DNA of 64,000 nt from Vitis vinifera (GCF_030704535.1 NC_081811.1:8412001-8476000); one strand, 5' to 3'; positions 51,749 through 63,545 are shown, counted from the stretch's first letter. Notes: generated by a model from the sequence alone, not told the origin. Translations and numbers: made by a program.

Positions 51749-52266
51749 CTTATCTTATTTTTAATTTTAAATATTTGTCAACACTTTAGTATTTTGTTAG
51801 AATTTATATATATTTGTTAACTTAACTAGTTCTCATTAGTGTTATGTGATGTTTGTTGTAATTTCTAATGATTAAATATTGGTTATAAATTTAATTTATA
51901 ATTGTAAAAGTAGGATGGACAAAAGACTCATGTGAAATACATACATCATATTTTATTTTATTTTTAATAATTTATCAATTTATATAAAAAATTTAAAATT
52001 AAATAATTTTTTAAATTTAAATGAACTGTGTATTTAAAAATATTTATAAATTTATAATATAAATTTACTTGAAGAAAATATTTTATTAATTGGAAAAGAA
52101 AAAAAAACATCTTTCAAACATGTTTTTTTATTAACTAAGCTAAACATGTTTTTTTTGTTTTTGAGAACAAAAACTGCTTTCCAAAATTCGGTTCCCAAAC
52201 AATTTTTTTTCTAAAAACATCAAAAACTGTTCTTAAAAACTGTTATAAAAAACTGTTTTTCAGAAC

Positions 52267-52295
52267 AATTTTCAAAAACAGCAACCAAACAGCCC
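52267..52295 (-). repeat. Right terminal inverted repeat of the Harbinger element
   Basis: Reading inward on the minus strand: GGGCTGTTTGGTTGCTGTTT and onward. Flanked by ATA at 52,296-52,298. Confidence 0.8.
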
Positions 52296-52298
52296 ATA

Positions 52299-53323
52299 GC
52301 CTTGTTACTTCAGCGATGTATATAGTCTTGTTGTTTCAGCAGTATATATATAGTCTCGGTATCTCTTAACCAATATTGAAAAAATCTAGAGAAATTTTCA
52401 GAAAGAGTTTTTTAATGCAACTTTGGGGATCATTACTTGACTCTGTCTTCCAATAAATAGAGCTTTGAAGTCCTTGAGGTATCTCACAGCTTCTTCCATG
52501 GTGATTCTGGGCACTTAGATTAGTCTTTCTTTGACAGCTTCTGAACAAAGGCTGCAAACCCATTTTGTAGGAAAGAAAGAGAGAGAGAGTTCAATAATAC
52601 CATGCCTAGTACTGAAAGAAGAAAGTAATGCAATAGTTGAAAGTACTGCATATACACTTACCATGAGAGAGAAGAGATTGGATTCTTCTTCCATACTAGG
52701 CTTATTTACAAGAGATTTGAATCAAACAACAGAAAGTTAATGTAGTTGTGGCTTTTACTAGGCTGGGTTCTTTTTGGTTGATGAGAGGCCTTTAACAACA
52801 GATGCGCCACTAGGGGTCGTGCATGCTGCTATTTTCAATAACAGTGTTAATGGGAAAAGCAGCATACAATTACACTGCTAGAGAAAATTCCTGCAAAACT
52901 ATAAGAAAGAATCAACTACCCATGGTTGTATTACAAGTTTGACATTGATGGCTTATTAAAACCCAACTATTAGTTGCCTTTTCGTTTTTGGCTAATACAT
53001 ATGAGTTATTAGTATAAAAGATAATCACCAACTAATTGGGCTATGGACATCCCCTTCCCTGCTAGGAAAAAAACTCTCCCCCTTAGGTTTACACAATCAA
53101 GAGGAATGTTGGGTCCTGTTTCTGTAGCAGAGTTGATCTTCACCATTTTTGAATGATTATGCTCCAACTGAGGTGGAGCTTCATTATCCTGCGCAAGGCC
53201 TGCAGTGATCCCCATGTGACTGAGCTCATCAGACCATTATGTCCAGGCGCGGAGTAGAAGTCTCAAAATTTACTCTACCGTTCACATTGTTCAGTCGGTT
53301 GGACCAGGATCCTATGTTTTCAC
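52299..53323. other. Flank of kinase copy 1, partly duplicated elsewhere
   Basis: No gene seen. 52,985-53,100 (ATAATCACCAACTAATTGGG, then ATGGACATCCCCTTCCCT) matches 58,861-58,965 downstream of the intact kinase. A smaller piece (AAATTCCTGCAAAACTATAAG, near 52,888) matches 55,873 downstream of kinase copy 2. These shared flanks show that the kinase duplications included downstream DNA. Confidence 0.6.
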
Positions 53324-54670
53324 CTGCAAAGCGTTTACCATGTAAGTCAGATTCTTGGTTTTGGAACTAAGATCCTCAGTGTTAGAATTATTCTCAAGAT
53401 TCTGATACATGTGCTCCTGAGTTTCATCAGAAGCTGCTTGGCCAACACAATCTGTGATCAGGGTTGACTCTTGTGCTGAACTCCATTTCCTACCACCATC
53501 ACTGTCAATGGAGCCAGCAGAATATCTTCCCAAGGAATGACTTTTCTTTGATGGTCCAATGTAGCCTTCTGCAGAAGATGTTCCAACAACAGCAAAAGGG
53601 TCATAGGAAAAGCCCCCTTCCAAAGACAGCTATGTGACCATCTAACCAAAATGTTAGCATCGTATCCATTAGGATGTGTCCCATAAATACTCCAAATAAA
53701 CTGATGCCAAAGGACAGAACTTTCCTAGGAACCTTCAGAGCCACTTCTTGAATTCTTTCACCCTACAATTTAATAAATTGCAATCTTCCCATCCAAAAAG
53801 ATGCAAAGTTTTATCATTTTAGTAGGCACAAAATTACATGCTAAAATGCCTCCAAAAGCAAATCTTAATGTAATTTGCTTTGAGGGCCACTAGCTTTTCT
53901 CCAATCCAAACACCCCATTATAACAGAAAGAAAACAAGCCTCTATAGAAATTGCCTCCCAAGACCATCAACATTGATGTATGAAAATGCAGTATCATCAA
54001 AGATCACTAGGGAGAGGTTTTGCACACATTCACCAAATTAGCTAGCCACCCACCCCGACCCTTTTTCCTAGTGTTTCTATTTCTTCCTTGAACTAATCCC
54101 CTGTATTTTTGGTTCAATCCTTCCTAGTCTGGCATTAATATCTCTCAACTGTATTTAAAGAATGTATTCTTAAAGAACAGTAACAAATTAACTCAATCAG
54201 GATTGAATATTTGCACCATAAGTCTATCACATCCCATCTGAAATTAAGAAACATGAGCATCAAATATTCTCATCATCCTACCTCTGTGGAACCTATGAAG
54301 TACAGGGAAGGGAATGCAGACTGAACAGGAACATCAAAAGTTAGATAATCACCATAGATGTAGGTAGATGATGAAGTTGGAGTTCATCCCAAAACTCAAT
54401 ATTGGCCTGCAAACATCTATAACATGTCACAGTATAATCTCTGAAATTGCTGGCAAGGGGAGACTCTGGACAGGGGGTGAGTCCTTTTCTCCCAAAGAGT
54501 GATTCAATAATTCAGTCTAATAGATTAATTATAGCTTACCAACCATGAAGAATATTCCTATTTGATTTAGTAGATTTGGGGTCTCATTAATGGAAGAAAC
54601 ATCTATAGATTCCTGGTTGTATAAACCCGAGGCTGATTTCCTAGTTGAAATGCAGGCTTGTGCTCGGGAG
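53324..54670 (-). pseudogene. Unidentified exon-like series on the minus strand (gene fragment or decayed gene)
   Basis: Four minus-strand segments have protein-like composition and acceptor/donor signals: 54,670-54,544 (RKSASGLYNQESIDVSSINE), 54,406-54,353 (ANIEFWDELQLHHLPTSM), 53,762-53,647 (GERIQEVALKVPRKV followed by a hydrophobic stretch LSFGISLFGVFMGHI) and 53,629-53,324 (GGFSYDPFAVVG, SKKSHSLGRYSAGSIDSDGG). The first three join in phase; the last does not match the phase of the third as drawn, so an exon, an indel or a different border is missing. The hydrophobic part could be a membrane segment. I do not recognise the family. No start codon or stop in a convincing context was found. 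It may be a broken gene or an inserted fragment. Confidence 0.35.
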
Positions 54671-54780
54671 CTGAACAATGGGATGAAAACACTCGTTATC
54701 TTTTTGTATGGATACTTCAAGTATGTTTGGCAGTGATTCTGAGAAGTGTTTTTAGCATTTTTAATGCTTGAAAAATAAAT

Positions 54781-55104
54781 ATTACAAGAGATGATGTCTA
54801 GTGTAGAAAGAAACCATTTAAAGATGAAAGGAATAAGCAAAGCTTAGAAAAGGAAGGAATGTCTGTTAGAGCTTCGTAAAAAAGACCATATATTAAGAGT
54901 TCATTGATTTAAGGTGCACCAACTAACATCTCATTTAGTTGTTGACAAGGCATAAAAATTAGTAACACCCATGCTTCCAAGGTCACACATTACAAGAGAT
55001 CATGTCTAGTGTAGAAAGAAACCATTTAAAGATGAAAGGAATAAGCAAGCTTAGAAAAGGAAGGAATGTCTGTAGGGCTTCGTAAAAAGACCATATATTA
55101 AGGG
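54781..55104 (+). repeat. Direct repeat of about 118 bp, copies 208 bp apart
   Basis: 54,781-54,898 (ATTACAAGAGATGATGTCTA onward to CCATATATTAAG) recurs at 54,989-55,104 with only a few differences (single-base indels in A runs, a few substitutions). The sequence between the copies is unrelated. Confidence 0.9.
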
Positions 55105-55261
55105 TTATGTAAATATAATGAGTTTCACCATGCAAAGAAATCATGTACATATGTTTTTACCAAGGCCAGATCAGGATACAAATACAAGGGAATATGCATC
55201 TTTGTTATTTATTGTATAGAAAACTATTAATATAATATAATTTGTTTAAATTTAACAAAAT

Positions 55262-55705
55262 AAAAATGGATGATGAAATGAAGATGAGGGCAGTTACCAA
55301 TTGATGATGATCAGAAGGTGCATTCCCTACAAATTGGCGATGGAGGCTGGACACTTCTCATGGTGTCACCGAGATTCACGGTTGCGGTGATGAGAGGTAC
55401 GATATATGTCCCCTGAAGTAGTGGCATACAAGATGCACTCTGATGCAGTATTTGCTTTCAAACATATGGGCACTTGGTTGCGTTGGAGATGATGAGTGGG
55501 AAGCTGGTATGGAGTTCTGAACAAGAATTACGAGAGATGTTTTGATGCGGATAGCCGACAGCTTGAGCTCCCTGAATTTCCTAGTACCATTTCAGAGTAA
55601 GGGAAGCACTTATTGGAAAGGTGTCTTGACAGGGATATTGATGAGAGGTGGTCAGCCCTGATGCTGTTGCACCACCCTCTGGGAAGATGGTTAAAGATTG
55701 TAAGC
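55262..55705 (+). pseudogene. MAPKKK17/18/20-like kinase pseudogene, copy 2, internally deleted
   Basis: The start (GATGAAATGAAGATGAGGGC, then AGAAGGTGCATTCCC) matches the first about 40 codons of the intact kinase. The sequence then jumps from the HGVT region to the activation-segment end (GTACGATATATGTCCCCTGA) and continues through the C-lobe (ATGATGAGTGGGAAGCTGGT; GACAGGGATATTGATGAGAG) to the C-terminus. The ATP-binding loop, catalytic Lys, HCD and DFG are therefore deleted. Further frameshifts and a stop (CAGAGTAAGGG where the intact gene has CAGAGCAAGGG) are present. The 3' flank (CATCAATTCCTTTTTGTTC, ATATATAGTGTAATTTC) matches that of the intact gene. Confidence 0.92.
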
Positions 55706-57254
55706 TAGTCATCTAATGTCTCACAATTGAGAGAAAAATGTATAGTAGTGCTAATTCATAAGTTGGGGTTGCATCAATTCCTTTTTGTTCATATATAGTG
55801 TAATTTCTTTAAAACTTCATGTACTTATTGTCTATTTATTTACTTATTATTAAGGTTAGACTACTAGATCAAATTCCTGCAAAACTATAAGAATCGACTA
55901 CCTAACCTCTCCTAAGATAAAATTAATCAAAACTCAAAAAAAAATAAAATTATAGGGGAAATTCCAAATAAATAAAAAAATTATTGGGGAAATTCCAAAA
56001 AACGACAGAAGAATAAATAATATCAAGTTGTTTTATTGAACAAATTAATAGATGTATATTAAAATTAATGATATTAATAAGCCTAGAAGAATTTTAATAT
56101 GAAAATAAAAATTTTATTTCATTGAAAATATATTGTATTTCAATATTTAAAAATTAAAATAATTATATGTATATTTTTTAATTTTTAAATACAATATATT
56201 TATATTTAATATTGAAATCAGTAATACAATATATATATATATATATATATATATTTTATACTTATTTATTTAAATTAAGATTTTATTAACTTTTAATTAA
56301 TCTTTTTAATTTGAAAACAATTAGAATCAATTCTAAAGGATACAACTTAAAATACTACAAAGTCATGTTAATTCTAACTTCAATTTTTCTTTGTTAAAGT
56401 GTCACGTATTTAAGATTTAATATTTTAATTACAATAAAAATTTATGGTTAGAATATAACTCAATCTCTAATTCAGGGTTTCTTATAATGATGATTAGTAT
56501 CATCTTCAAACAAGTAAATGCAACTATAGATTTTTGAGTCATTAGAAGATTTCATGTTAATGAAAGAAAAGCTTGATAATTAGTATAAAGGAAGTCAATA
56601 GTTCTCCTCAATTGGAGTGACACTTAAGAGTGTTGGCTAGATATAACGTGGAATAGGATAAAGGAAGAGATATTATATCTTATTCTATATTTAATTGAAT
56701 ATGTGATAGGATAAGTAATAAAATAAGATATATTAATTTCATGTTAAGATATAAGATATGCATATTTCATGTATTATAAATTTATTTTTTATTAATTTTT
56801 AATTTTTTATATATTCATTTTGTAAAATAATTTTTTATTATAAATTAAATTTATGGTTTAAAAAAAACTTTAAAATATTTATAAAATAATATTAATATAT
56901 GATGTATAAATTATTTTTATATATTAAATAACATAATATAAAAAAATTATTTGTAAAATTTAAATATTTTAATCATGAATATTGTTAAATATAAGAGAAA
57001 TTTTATTTTTTTAAAATAGAAAATGTTAGAATATGATATAATTTTATTTTAAACACTAAAAATAATATATATTTCATATTATTTTTTATTTATTTTATAA
57101 ATTAAATAAAAACATAATATAACACCTTTTTTATTTTATATAAAACTATTAATATATGTGAATTGCAATTTTAATAGTATTCTAAACAAGAATCAAGAAC
57201 ATTAAAAACACTCAAAAGATTTCTCTCTGCTTTCTCTTCATCACAGAGATAAAG
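55706..57254. other. AT-rich spacer between kinase copies
   Basis: Very AT-rich, with a (TA)n run at about 56,230-56,254; no gene seen. The last 60 bases are the 5' flank shared with copy 1. No clear TATA box can be told apart from the AT-rich background. Confidence 0.5.
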
Positions 57255-58292
57255 ATGGCGACGATGAAAAGGCCTAGAGATGGAGATGAAGATGAGGGCA
57301 GTTACCCATCGATCAGAAGGTGCATTCCCAGGAGCCGCTTTCATGGAGGTCTGGACACTTCTCATGGTGTCACCTGGCTTCGCGGCCACAAGCTGGGCCA
57401 AGGAAGCTTTGCATCCGTATACTCTGCAACATCCGCATCAAAATCACCGGTTGTTTTTGTTGATGATGATGGCGGCAGTTGCATCTTGCCCTCTGAATTG
57501 GCCGTGAAATCAGCGGAAATCTCCAAATCGTCATCCCTCCGCAGCGAGATGGAGATTCTTTCTAATCTGAATTCGAGCTCGTATGTAGTGCGCTGTTATG
57601 GGGATGAAATCACAACGTCGGGTGATGGAAAACTTTATTACAACATATTGCTGGAGAAGTGTTGTGGGGGTAGTTTGCGTTGTCGGATCAGGAATTCTGG
57701 CGGCGTTGGATTACCGGAAAAGGAGATGAGGAGCTATACTCGGGATATAGTTCGAGGACTTTGTTATGTTCATGGCCATGGTTATACCCACTGCGACATC
57801 AAACCCGAAAACATCCTGCTGGTGCCGACTTCTTGCAATGGTTTGAGAGCGAAGATCGGTGATTTTGGGTTGGCCAAGAAAGAGTATTTTGACCATGAGG
57901 AAGAGAATGAGGATGACAAGGGATGCGGTGGGTTGAGAGGTACGTATCGGTATATGTCCCCTGAATTAGTGGCAGATAACATGCAGTGTTGGCTTTCAGA
58001 CATATGGGCCCTTGGTTGCGTCATCATAGAGATGATGAGTGGGAAGCTGGTATGGAGTTGTGAACAAATTGATTCAGATATGAGAGATGGGAAGCAACAA
58101 TTTGATTCAGATATGAGAGACGTTTTGATGCGGATAGCTTACAGTACTGAGCTCCCTGAATTTCCAAGTACCATTTCAGAGCAAGGGAAGCACTTCTTGG
58201 AAAGGTGTCTTGACAGGGATATTGATGAGAGGTGGTCAGCCCTGATGCTCTTGCGCCACCCTTTTCTTTCACAAGATGATCCGAGATTGTAA
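57255..58292 (+). CDS. MAPKKK17/18/20-like (MEKK subfamily) serine/threonine protein kinase
   Basis: An intact single-exon gene for a 345-residue kinase. Visible motifs: glycine loop GQGSFASV (48-55), catalytic Lys in LAVK (K85), catalytic loop HCDIKPEN (179-186, Asp181; a non-RD kinase), DFG (203-205), MSPE in place of APE (234-237), and DIWALG (249-254). It resembles the intronless plant MAPKKK17/18/20 group, which phosphorylate MAP kinase kinases in stress and ABA signalling; target and role here are inferred from family only. Oddities: an acidic insert after DFGLAKK (EEENEDD), a tandem repeat of DSDMRD in the C-lobe (near residues 273-289), and a Cys-rich patch (LEKCCGGSL). The first ATG (57,255) follows a purine-rich leader. 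Two decayed copies lie upstream in the same orientation. Confidence 0.93.
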   Translation: MATMKRPRDGDEDEGSYPSIRRCIPRSRFHGGLDTSHGVTWLRGHKLGQGSFASVYSATSASKSPVVFVDDDGGSCILPSELAVKSAEISKSSSLRSEMEILSNLNSSSYVVRCYGDEITTSGDGKLYYNILLEKCCGGSLRCRIRNSGGVGLPEKEMRSYTRDIVRGLCYVHGHGYTHCDIKPENILLVPTSCNGLRAKIGDFGLAKKEYFDHEEENEDDKGCGGLRGTYRYMSPELVADNMQCWLSDIWALGCVIIEMMSGKLVWSCEQIDSDMRDGKQQFDSDMRDVLMRIAYSTELPEFPSTISEQGKHFLERCLDRDIDERWSALMLLRHPFLSQDDPRL

Positions 58293-58860
58293 GCAACCCA
58301 TCTAACACTGTCACACATTTGACAGAAAAATGTATAGTGCTAATTCATAGGGTGCGGTTGCATCAATTCCTTCTTGTTCATATATAGTGTAATTTCTTTG
58401 AAACTTCTTAACTCAAAAAAAAGTATAGGGGAAATTCTAAAAATTGATAGAAGAAGAAATAAGACACACATTTTCAAGTTGTTTTATTGAATTAATGTAT
58501 GTATTTCAATATTTAAAAATTAAAATCATTATATGTATATTTTTTTAATTTTTAAATACATTATATTTATATTTTTTAAATAATTTTGTTGGAACCCAAT
58601 GGAATTTTGACAAAGTTGTGCTAAAAGGAAAAAAAAAATTCCTATGTAATTGCATTGGATTCTATTCATAATTGGATGAGAAGTCATTATTAATATAAAA
58701 ATATTAAATGAATAAATACCTTAAACAAGTATGAAGTAATGTATAAAAATAATTCGTTGTCTTTGAATCTATTTTTTTTTTTTTCTTTTTCTTTTTCTTT
58801 TATTCTTTCCCTTACATATTTTGCCAAAAATTTTATGAAACCAAGCACGGCTAGAGGTTG

Positions 58861-58965
58861 CAATACAAGTTATTAGAATAAAAGAGAAAAGAGAATCACC
58901 AACTGATGGGGCCATGGACATCCCCTTCCCTAAAAAGAAAAAAATTGCCCCTTGAGTTTACACTT
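58861..58965 (+). repeat. Duplicated flank, second copy of 52,985-53,100
   Basis: Shares AATCACCAACTGATGGGG and ATGGACATCCCCTTCCCTA with the segment downstream of kinase copy 1; divergence is moderate. Confidence 0.75.
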
Positions 58966-59599
58966 AAGTTCCTTGTTTTTATTTTTACTCACAAACCCAA
59001 TAAATCTTTTTCTATTGCTTCTATAGCATACAAATTTATAGTAAGAGAAAGGAATGGATTCCTTTACATGAACAAGAGCCAGGAGAGATTCAAAAAGTGA
59101 AACCACATTTCAAGCAGATGTCAGATATTGCCTATACAAGGAAGAAAACACAGTCATAAAAGCAAACTTGTCTTTTTCATTTCTTTTTCCCTTTTCCCCA
59201 CTTTCCTTACTCCTTTTCAATTTTGTCTTTCTATTTTATTCTTGCTTTTATCCAATCACTGAATTTAGAACCCAATGCACAAGAAGTTGGGGGTTGTCTC
59301 CCATTGTTTTTACATTTTCAAATAAAAGGCAAGAGGGAAAGAGAAAGAGAAGAATAAATCTAAAATCCAATTGAACCTACGATATAAATATGCGATATTA
59401 TGAATAGTTGTATATGAGTTAAAGATAATCTACTTCGACTTATTATTATGAATTTAGAGGTTGATTCTAATGAAAGTCCTTTAATTTCTTTTATGACTAT
59501 AAATAAAGAAAATAGATTAGATGAAGAAAAAGAGTGAAGAAATCAAAAAATGATTGGAATAAGGAGATGGGAAAGACTCAATGGATGCACAAAAACTTC

Positions 59600-60062
59600 A
59601 ATAATATTATAATTCAATTCATAGTTATTTTCATGGGATGAATGTTAGTAATGAAATAATTAAGTCATAATTCATTGATTGACTGTATCATTAATCGTTT
59701 CTTTATTTTGATGCGAGGAACTTATCATGAATCCACTTATTTCTCTCTCAAATTTGGGAGAATCTCATACTCATAGAGGCCTTGCTATTTTCTTATATTC
59801 ATTTGCAAGAAACAAAGATTAAAAAAAAGGAAAATAATATTATAATTCAATTCATAGTTATTTCCATGGGATGAATGTTAGTAATGAAATAATTAAGTCA
59901 TAATTAATTGATTGATTGTATATTAATCGTTTCTTTATTTTGATGCGAGGAACTTATCATGAATCCACTTATTTCTCTCTCAAATTTGGGAGAATCTCAT
60001 TCTCATAGAGGCCTTGCTATTTTCTTATATTCATTTGCAAGAAACAAAGATTAAAAAAAGGA
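59600..60062 (+). repeat. Tandem duplication, period 233 bp
   Basis: The unit beginning AATAATATTATAATTCAATT and ending GAAACAAAGATTAAAAAAA occurs at 59,600-59,832 and again at 59,833-60,062 with only a handful of differences. Head-to-tail with no spacer; recent. Confidence 0.93.
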
Positions 60063-61646
60063 ATATAGATAAATTTTTTTATTTCTTTCTTTATTTATAA
60101 AGAGATATAATTTTATAAATATTACTTGACAGGTTATTATGTCAATTAATTATAAAATTAACAAAAAGACATCATGAAATAAATTTGAAACAAATTTCAA
60201 TTACCAAGTTACATTTCTAGACTTTATTTCCAAAAACATGATTTCCATCCAGGGACTTTTTTGGAAATGCATACAGAGAGAAAAAGAAAGACGAAAAATC
60301 ATTAGAGCACATTTGAAGAGAATAAGAATGGTAATGGAAAAAGATCAAGCTTGGTCTTATGAAGTGTATCATTTTGTTTGATCTTACAATCCTATGAAAC
60401 ATGATGAAAGTAATTATGATGTCTCTCGGATAAGAGAAAATGCTTCCGATTTTATATATTTATAGACCCCTTTTAATTTTATAGACGTGTTTTAAAACAT
60501 TAAATTATTGGACTAAGAATATATAATATCTACATGATTACAGGTCAATGAAAATAATTTTGTATAAAATTACCTTTTGTGTTATATTTAAAATTCTATA
60601 TGACATTTTCAGATAATAATCAAATATCGATTAAACAACAATACCTTTAAATACATATGATTCAAAGAAAATGCAAAAAAAATTATTAAAAAAAATATAT
60701 AATTACCTTTATTCCATGTTACAACACTTTCTTAATGCACATGCATTAAGAAAATAGACTTGTAGATTTGTAGACATTAATGAAGTAATTAATATGGGGA
60801 TTTGTGAAAAATATCCATTAACAAGAAAAAGTTAAAACAAAATAATATATATTTGGATGATGTACATAATTTAAATTTTTTTTAGCCACTACTTTTCAAC
60901 AAATTTTCATATATACCATATATTAAGTAACTCCCTTATTCTATTTTAGTCATCCTTTTTGCTTTTCTCATTTTTGTGTCTATTTATTTATTTAAGTGTT
61001 GTTAATAATAGTTATTTTTATTTTAAAAATTAATATTTTATATAGAAATGAGAACAAAAAAAAAAACTTCTAAATCATGTTTAATGATATGACTTATTGA
61101 AGGGATGTTCTCATTTTTTAAGGAAAAAAAAAACAAATGAAGAATAATGTTTACAATAATAATAATAATAATAATAAGCATTTCCTAAAAATGACATATT
61201 TTGTGGGATTTTTTTTTATTATCTTTTAAAATCTTTCATGTCATTTTTTTAATTAATTATTTACCCTTCAAATTGTTCATAATAATTGCTCATATATTTT
61301 AAAATAGTACTATATAGGTCATCAGATGATGATATAAATATATAAGATCAAGATAAAAATAAATGATATCATATATAAACAAACGAGATTAAGGTATAAA
61401 AAAACAACATTAAGTTGCGAAGTAATGGAATAGTAATGAGACTTAAAGTTTGAATATTATATGATTTTAGTAGTCCTACATTTCGATGACCCTATAATAA
61501 GATTTCAAATAGGGTAAAATTGTATAGGTAGTTCTAATTAAGTGAATTTAATAATCATTTAAAATTCAATTTATTAGTTCCAAACATGAGATAAATTCCA
61601 TTTTTAGTCACATAATCTTCAAGGCAACACAACAAGTACATCACTT

Positions 61647-62476
61647 TCAAAAATTTCGCCCCTCAAATGTTTGACCAAACTCCCAATTGGTTGGGACAAT
61701 ATTATCCGACTGCACCATCCTACCATCACTAGTAGTCACCTGAAAAGATAGGCCTTGGCCTACCAATTGAACCCCCGTTTCCCAATTCTGGCCCCAATTC
61801 CGTTGCATCTGTATCCAGTCAGTCCTTGAACCCTTGACCTTCACATTAGAAACATCCCCCAGACCTCCCACATTGTACACCAACACAAGAATCCAATATG
61901 GGTTTCCTTTGATCTCGAACTTCATTCCTCCCTTCTTGTAACAATACACCCTCCGGAACTTCACGGGCACGACTCCGCCTTGGTATATGGCGAACTTTAG
62001 AAACATGTATTGCGACAAATCGAAGTGCTTTTGTGGTGGATTGCACCAGGGGTTTGGGGATGTAGAGCTAGGCGGGCAAAAATTTGTTGCTGTCACTCGA
62101 ATGCCTCCGGCCCCCTTTATGCACCATTTTGAGTGCACACAATATAGCTCAAAACAGGCTCCACATGTCGCCCCGTTGTTGAACAGCGCTGTGCTTAGCG
62201 CAGTTGTCTCGAGACCATACCCTTGTTCAAATAAATTTCCATAGCCACATGCTCCATCTATAATAAAATTAACATTAAACTTTCTGATAAAACATAATAC
62301 ATAAATCTAATAAACCAATAATGAGACTTACACATGGTTTCACTCCCATGAATATCACCATAAAATGTTGCACGTCCGTCGCCCCATGCATCGAGGTGGC
62401 CTCCAATTTGACCTAAAGCTCCGACGACAAGAGCCATGGCCATGAAACTCGAAACTAGAAAGCTAAGACTAGTCAT
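61647..62476 (-). CDS. Alpha-expansin (EXPA)
   Basis: Expansins loosen plant cell walls at low pH by disrupting cellulose-hemicellulose contacts, without hydrolysis. Two exons (62,476-62,332 and 62,257-61,647) join through a split TAT codon and encode 251 residues, the usual alpha-expansin length. Residues 1 to about 22 are a signal peptide ([20 protein letters not shown]). Domain 1 (GH45-like) has [37 protein letters not shown] and the HFD motif in [10 protein letters not shown]. Domain 2 (CBM63-like) has [45 protein letters not shown] and the end [10 protein letters not shown]. Differences from the commonest form are GDIHGSETM where GGSDASGTM is usual, and [13 protein letters not shown] with extra residues. 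Only one intron is present. A TATA box lies just upstream. It appears intact. Confidence 0.95.
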
Positions 62477-62529
62477 GGTTAAAGATCAGATGAAACTTGC
62501 TTTAATGAACCAAGATTAGAAAGACATGA

Positions 62530-62536
62530 ATTTATA
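62530..62536 (-). promoter_or_regulatory. TATA box of the expansin gene
   Basis: TATAAAT on the minus strand, 54-60 bases before the ATG, giving a short 5' UTR of about 25-30 bases. Confidence 0.6.
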
Positions 62537-63244
62537 GGGAAAGAGAAGTAACGGAGTTTACTTTGACTATCTAATATGGGAAGGATGCTAAAAGGTATAT
62601 TGGAGTAAATGGTAATTTAATTATAATGGAAATAGAGATCCAAAAAATTAATGTGAATTCTATATATATGGTAAAGCTTATGCTACGAAGAAGATGCAAT
62701 TATGACACTTTAAGTATAAAAGACAACTATAGTAATTATTTTTCTAAATGAGATGAAAAAAATTGATATAGAGGGTTTACTTAAATGGAATTTTAGTGAC
62801 ACTCATCAACTAAGTGCAATTAAAGCCATGGAGTGACAACCATATTGTATTTAATGTAATAGCAATAAATGATTTATGATACAATCAAAGGGAGGTTTTT
62901 TTTTTTTTTTTGTGGGTCAATGGTGGAATGAGAGTATGGTGTTTTCTTTTCTTTTCTTTTTTTCTTTTTATTTTTATTTTAATTTTTATTTTTGGTCGTG
63001 ATGGGATGAAAGTAAAACTAAGTCAAATTAGGCTTATTTGATTAAAAAGATACAATGAACTTGATCCTCAAAAAAAATTTGTATTTAAAAAATATTATAT
63101 TGAACAAAAATATCTTCTTTAATTTTTGTTTTTGTAATCATTCATGTATGAGTAAATAAGAGCAATTTTATAATTTTTTTTTCTTTTTTTCTTTTTTTTT
63201 CCTTTCTTTTCTCTTTTGCAAACTTTCTAACATCAAAATATATT

Positions 63245-63545
63245 AAGATTATGTTTGATTTCCAGAAAATTTGAGGAAAAATATTAGGGAAATAAAATAA
63301 AGAGGAAAAATTGAAACGAAGAACAAATGATGGAAAATAAAAAATAGGTTAAAAGTCAATAAATTATTTTTAAGTATTCTTTAAACTTATTTCACTTATT
63401 TTCATCTATTATATAAGGATTAAATAATTTTAAAATATATAAATTTCTAAATAATTATATATATATATTTGTATTTTTCATAATAAAACCTAACATGAAA
63501 AAACTATTTTCTTAACATTTTTTTCTTTCCCTTATTTTGAGGATC
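63245..63545. repeat. Dispersed AT-rich repeat (MITE-like), copy 2
   Basis: Starts GATTATGTTTGATTTCCAGA and keeps the blocks AAAATAAAGAGGAAAA, AAAGTCAATAAATTAT and TTATTTCACTTATTTTC in the same order as the copy at 5,905. Confidence 0.55.

Larger units (their letters stand above)
47262..52295 (+). mobile_element. PIF/Harbinger DNA transposon, nearly complete
   Basis: The ends are imperfect terminal inverted repeats: GGGTCTGTTTGTTTAGTGTT at 47,262 and GGGCTGTTTGGTTGCTGTTT reading inward from 52,295. A 3 bp duplication ATA flanks both ends (47,259-47,261 and 52,296-52,298), matching the 3 bp size of Harbinger insertions although TTA/TAA is more usual. Inside are the two genes of the superfamily in the same orientation: a Myb/SANT-like protein and a DDE transposase. 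Each has one in-frame stop. The first 1.9 kb is AT-rich non-coding sequence, possibly with a 5' UTR intron ending at 49,203. The element sits exactly at the 3' edge of kinase pseudogene copy 1. Confidence 0.9.
58293..61646. other. AT-rich spacer between the kinase and expansin genes
   Basis: No gene seen. It holds the kinase 3' flank (shared with copy 2), an AT-rich stretch resembling the dispersed repeat family at about 58,560-58,850 (ending ATGAAACCAAGCACGGC), the duplicated flank at 58,861-58,965, a 233 bp tandem duplication, and an (AAT)n run at about 61,156-61,177. Confidence 0.55.
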
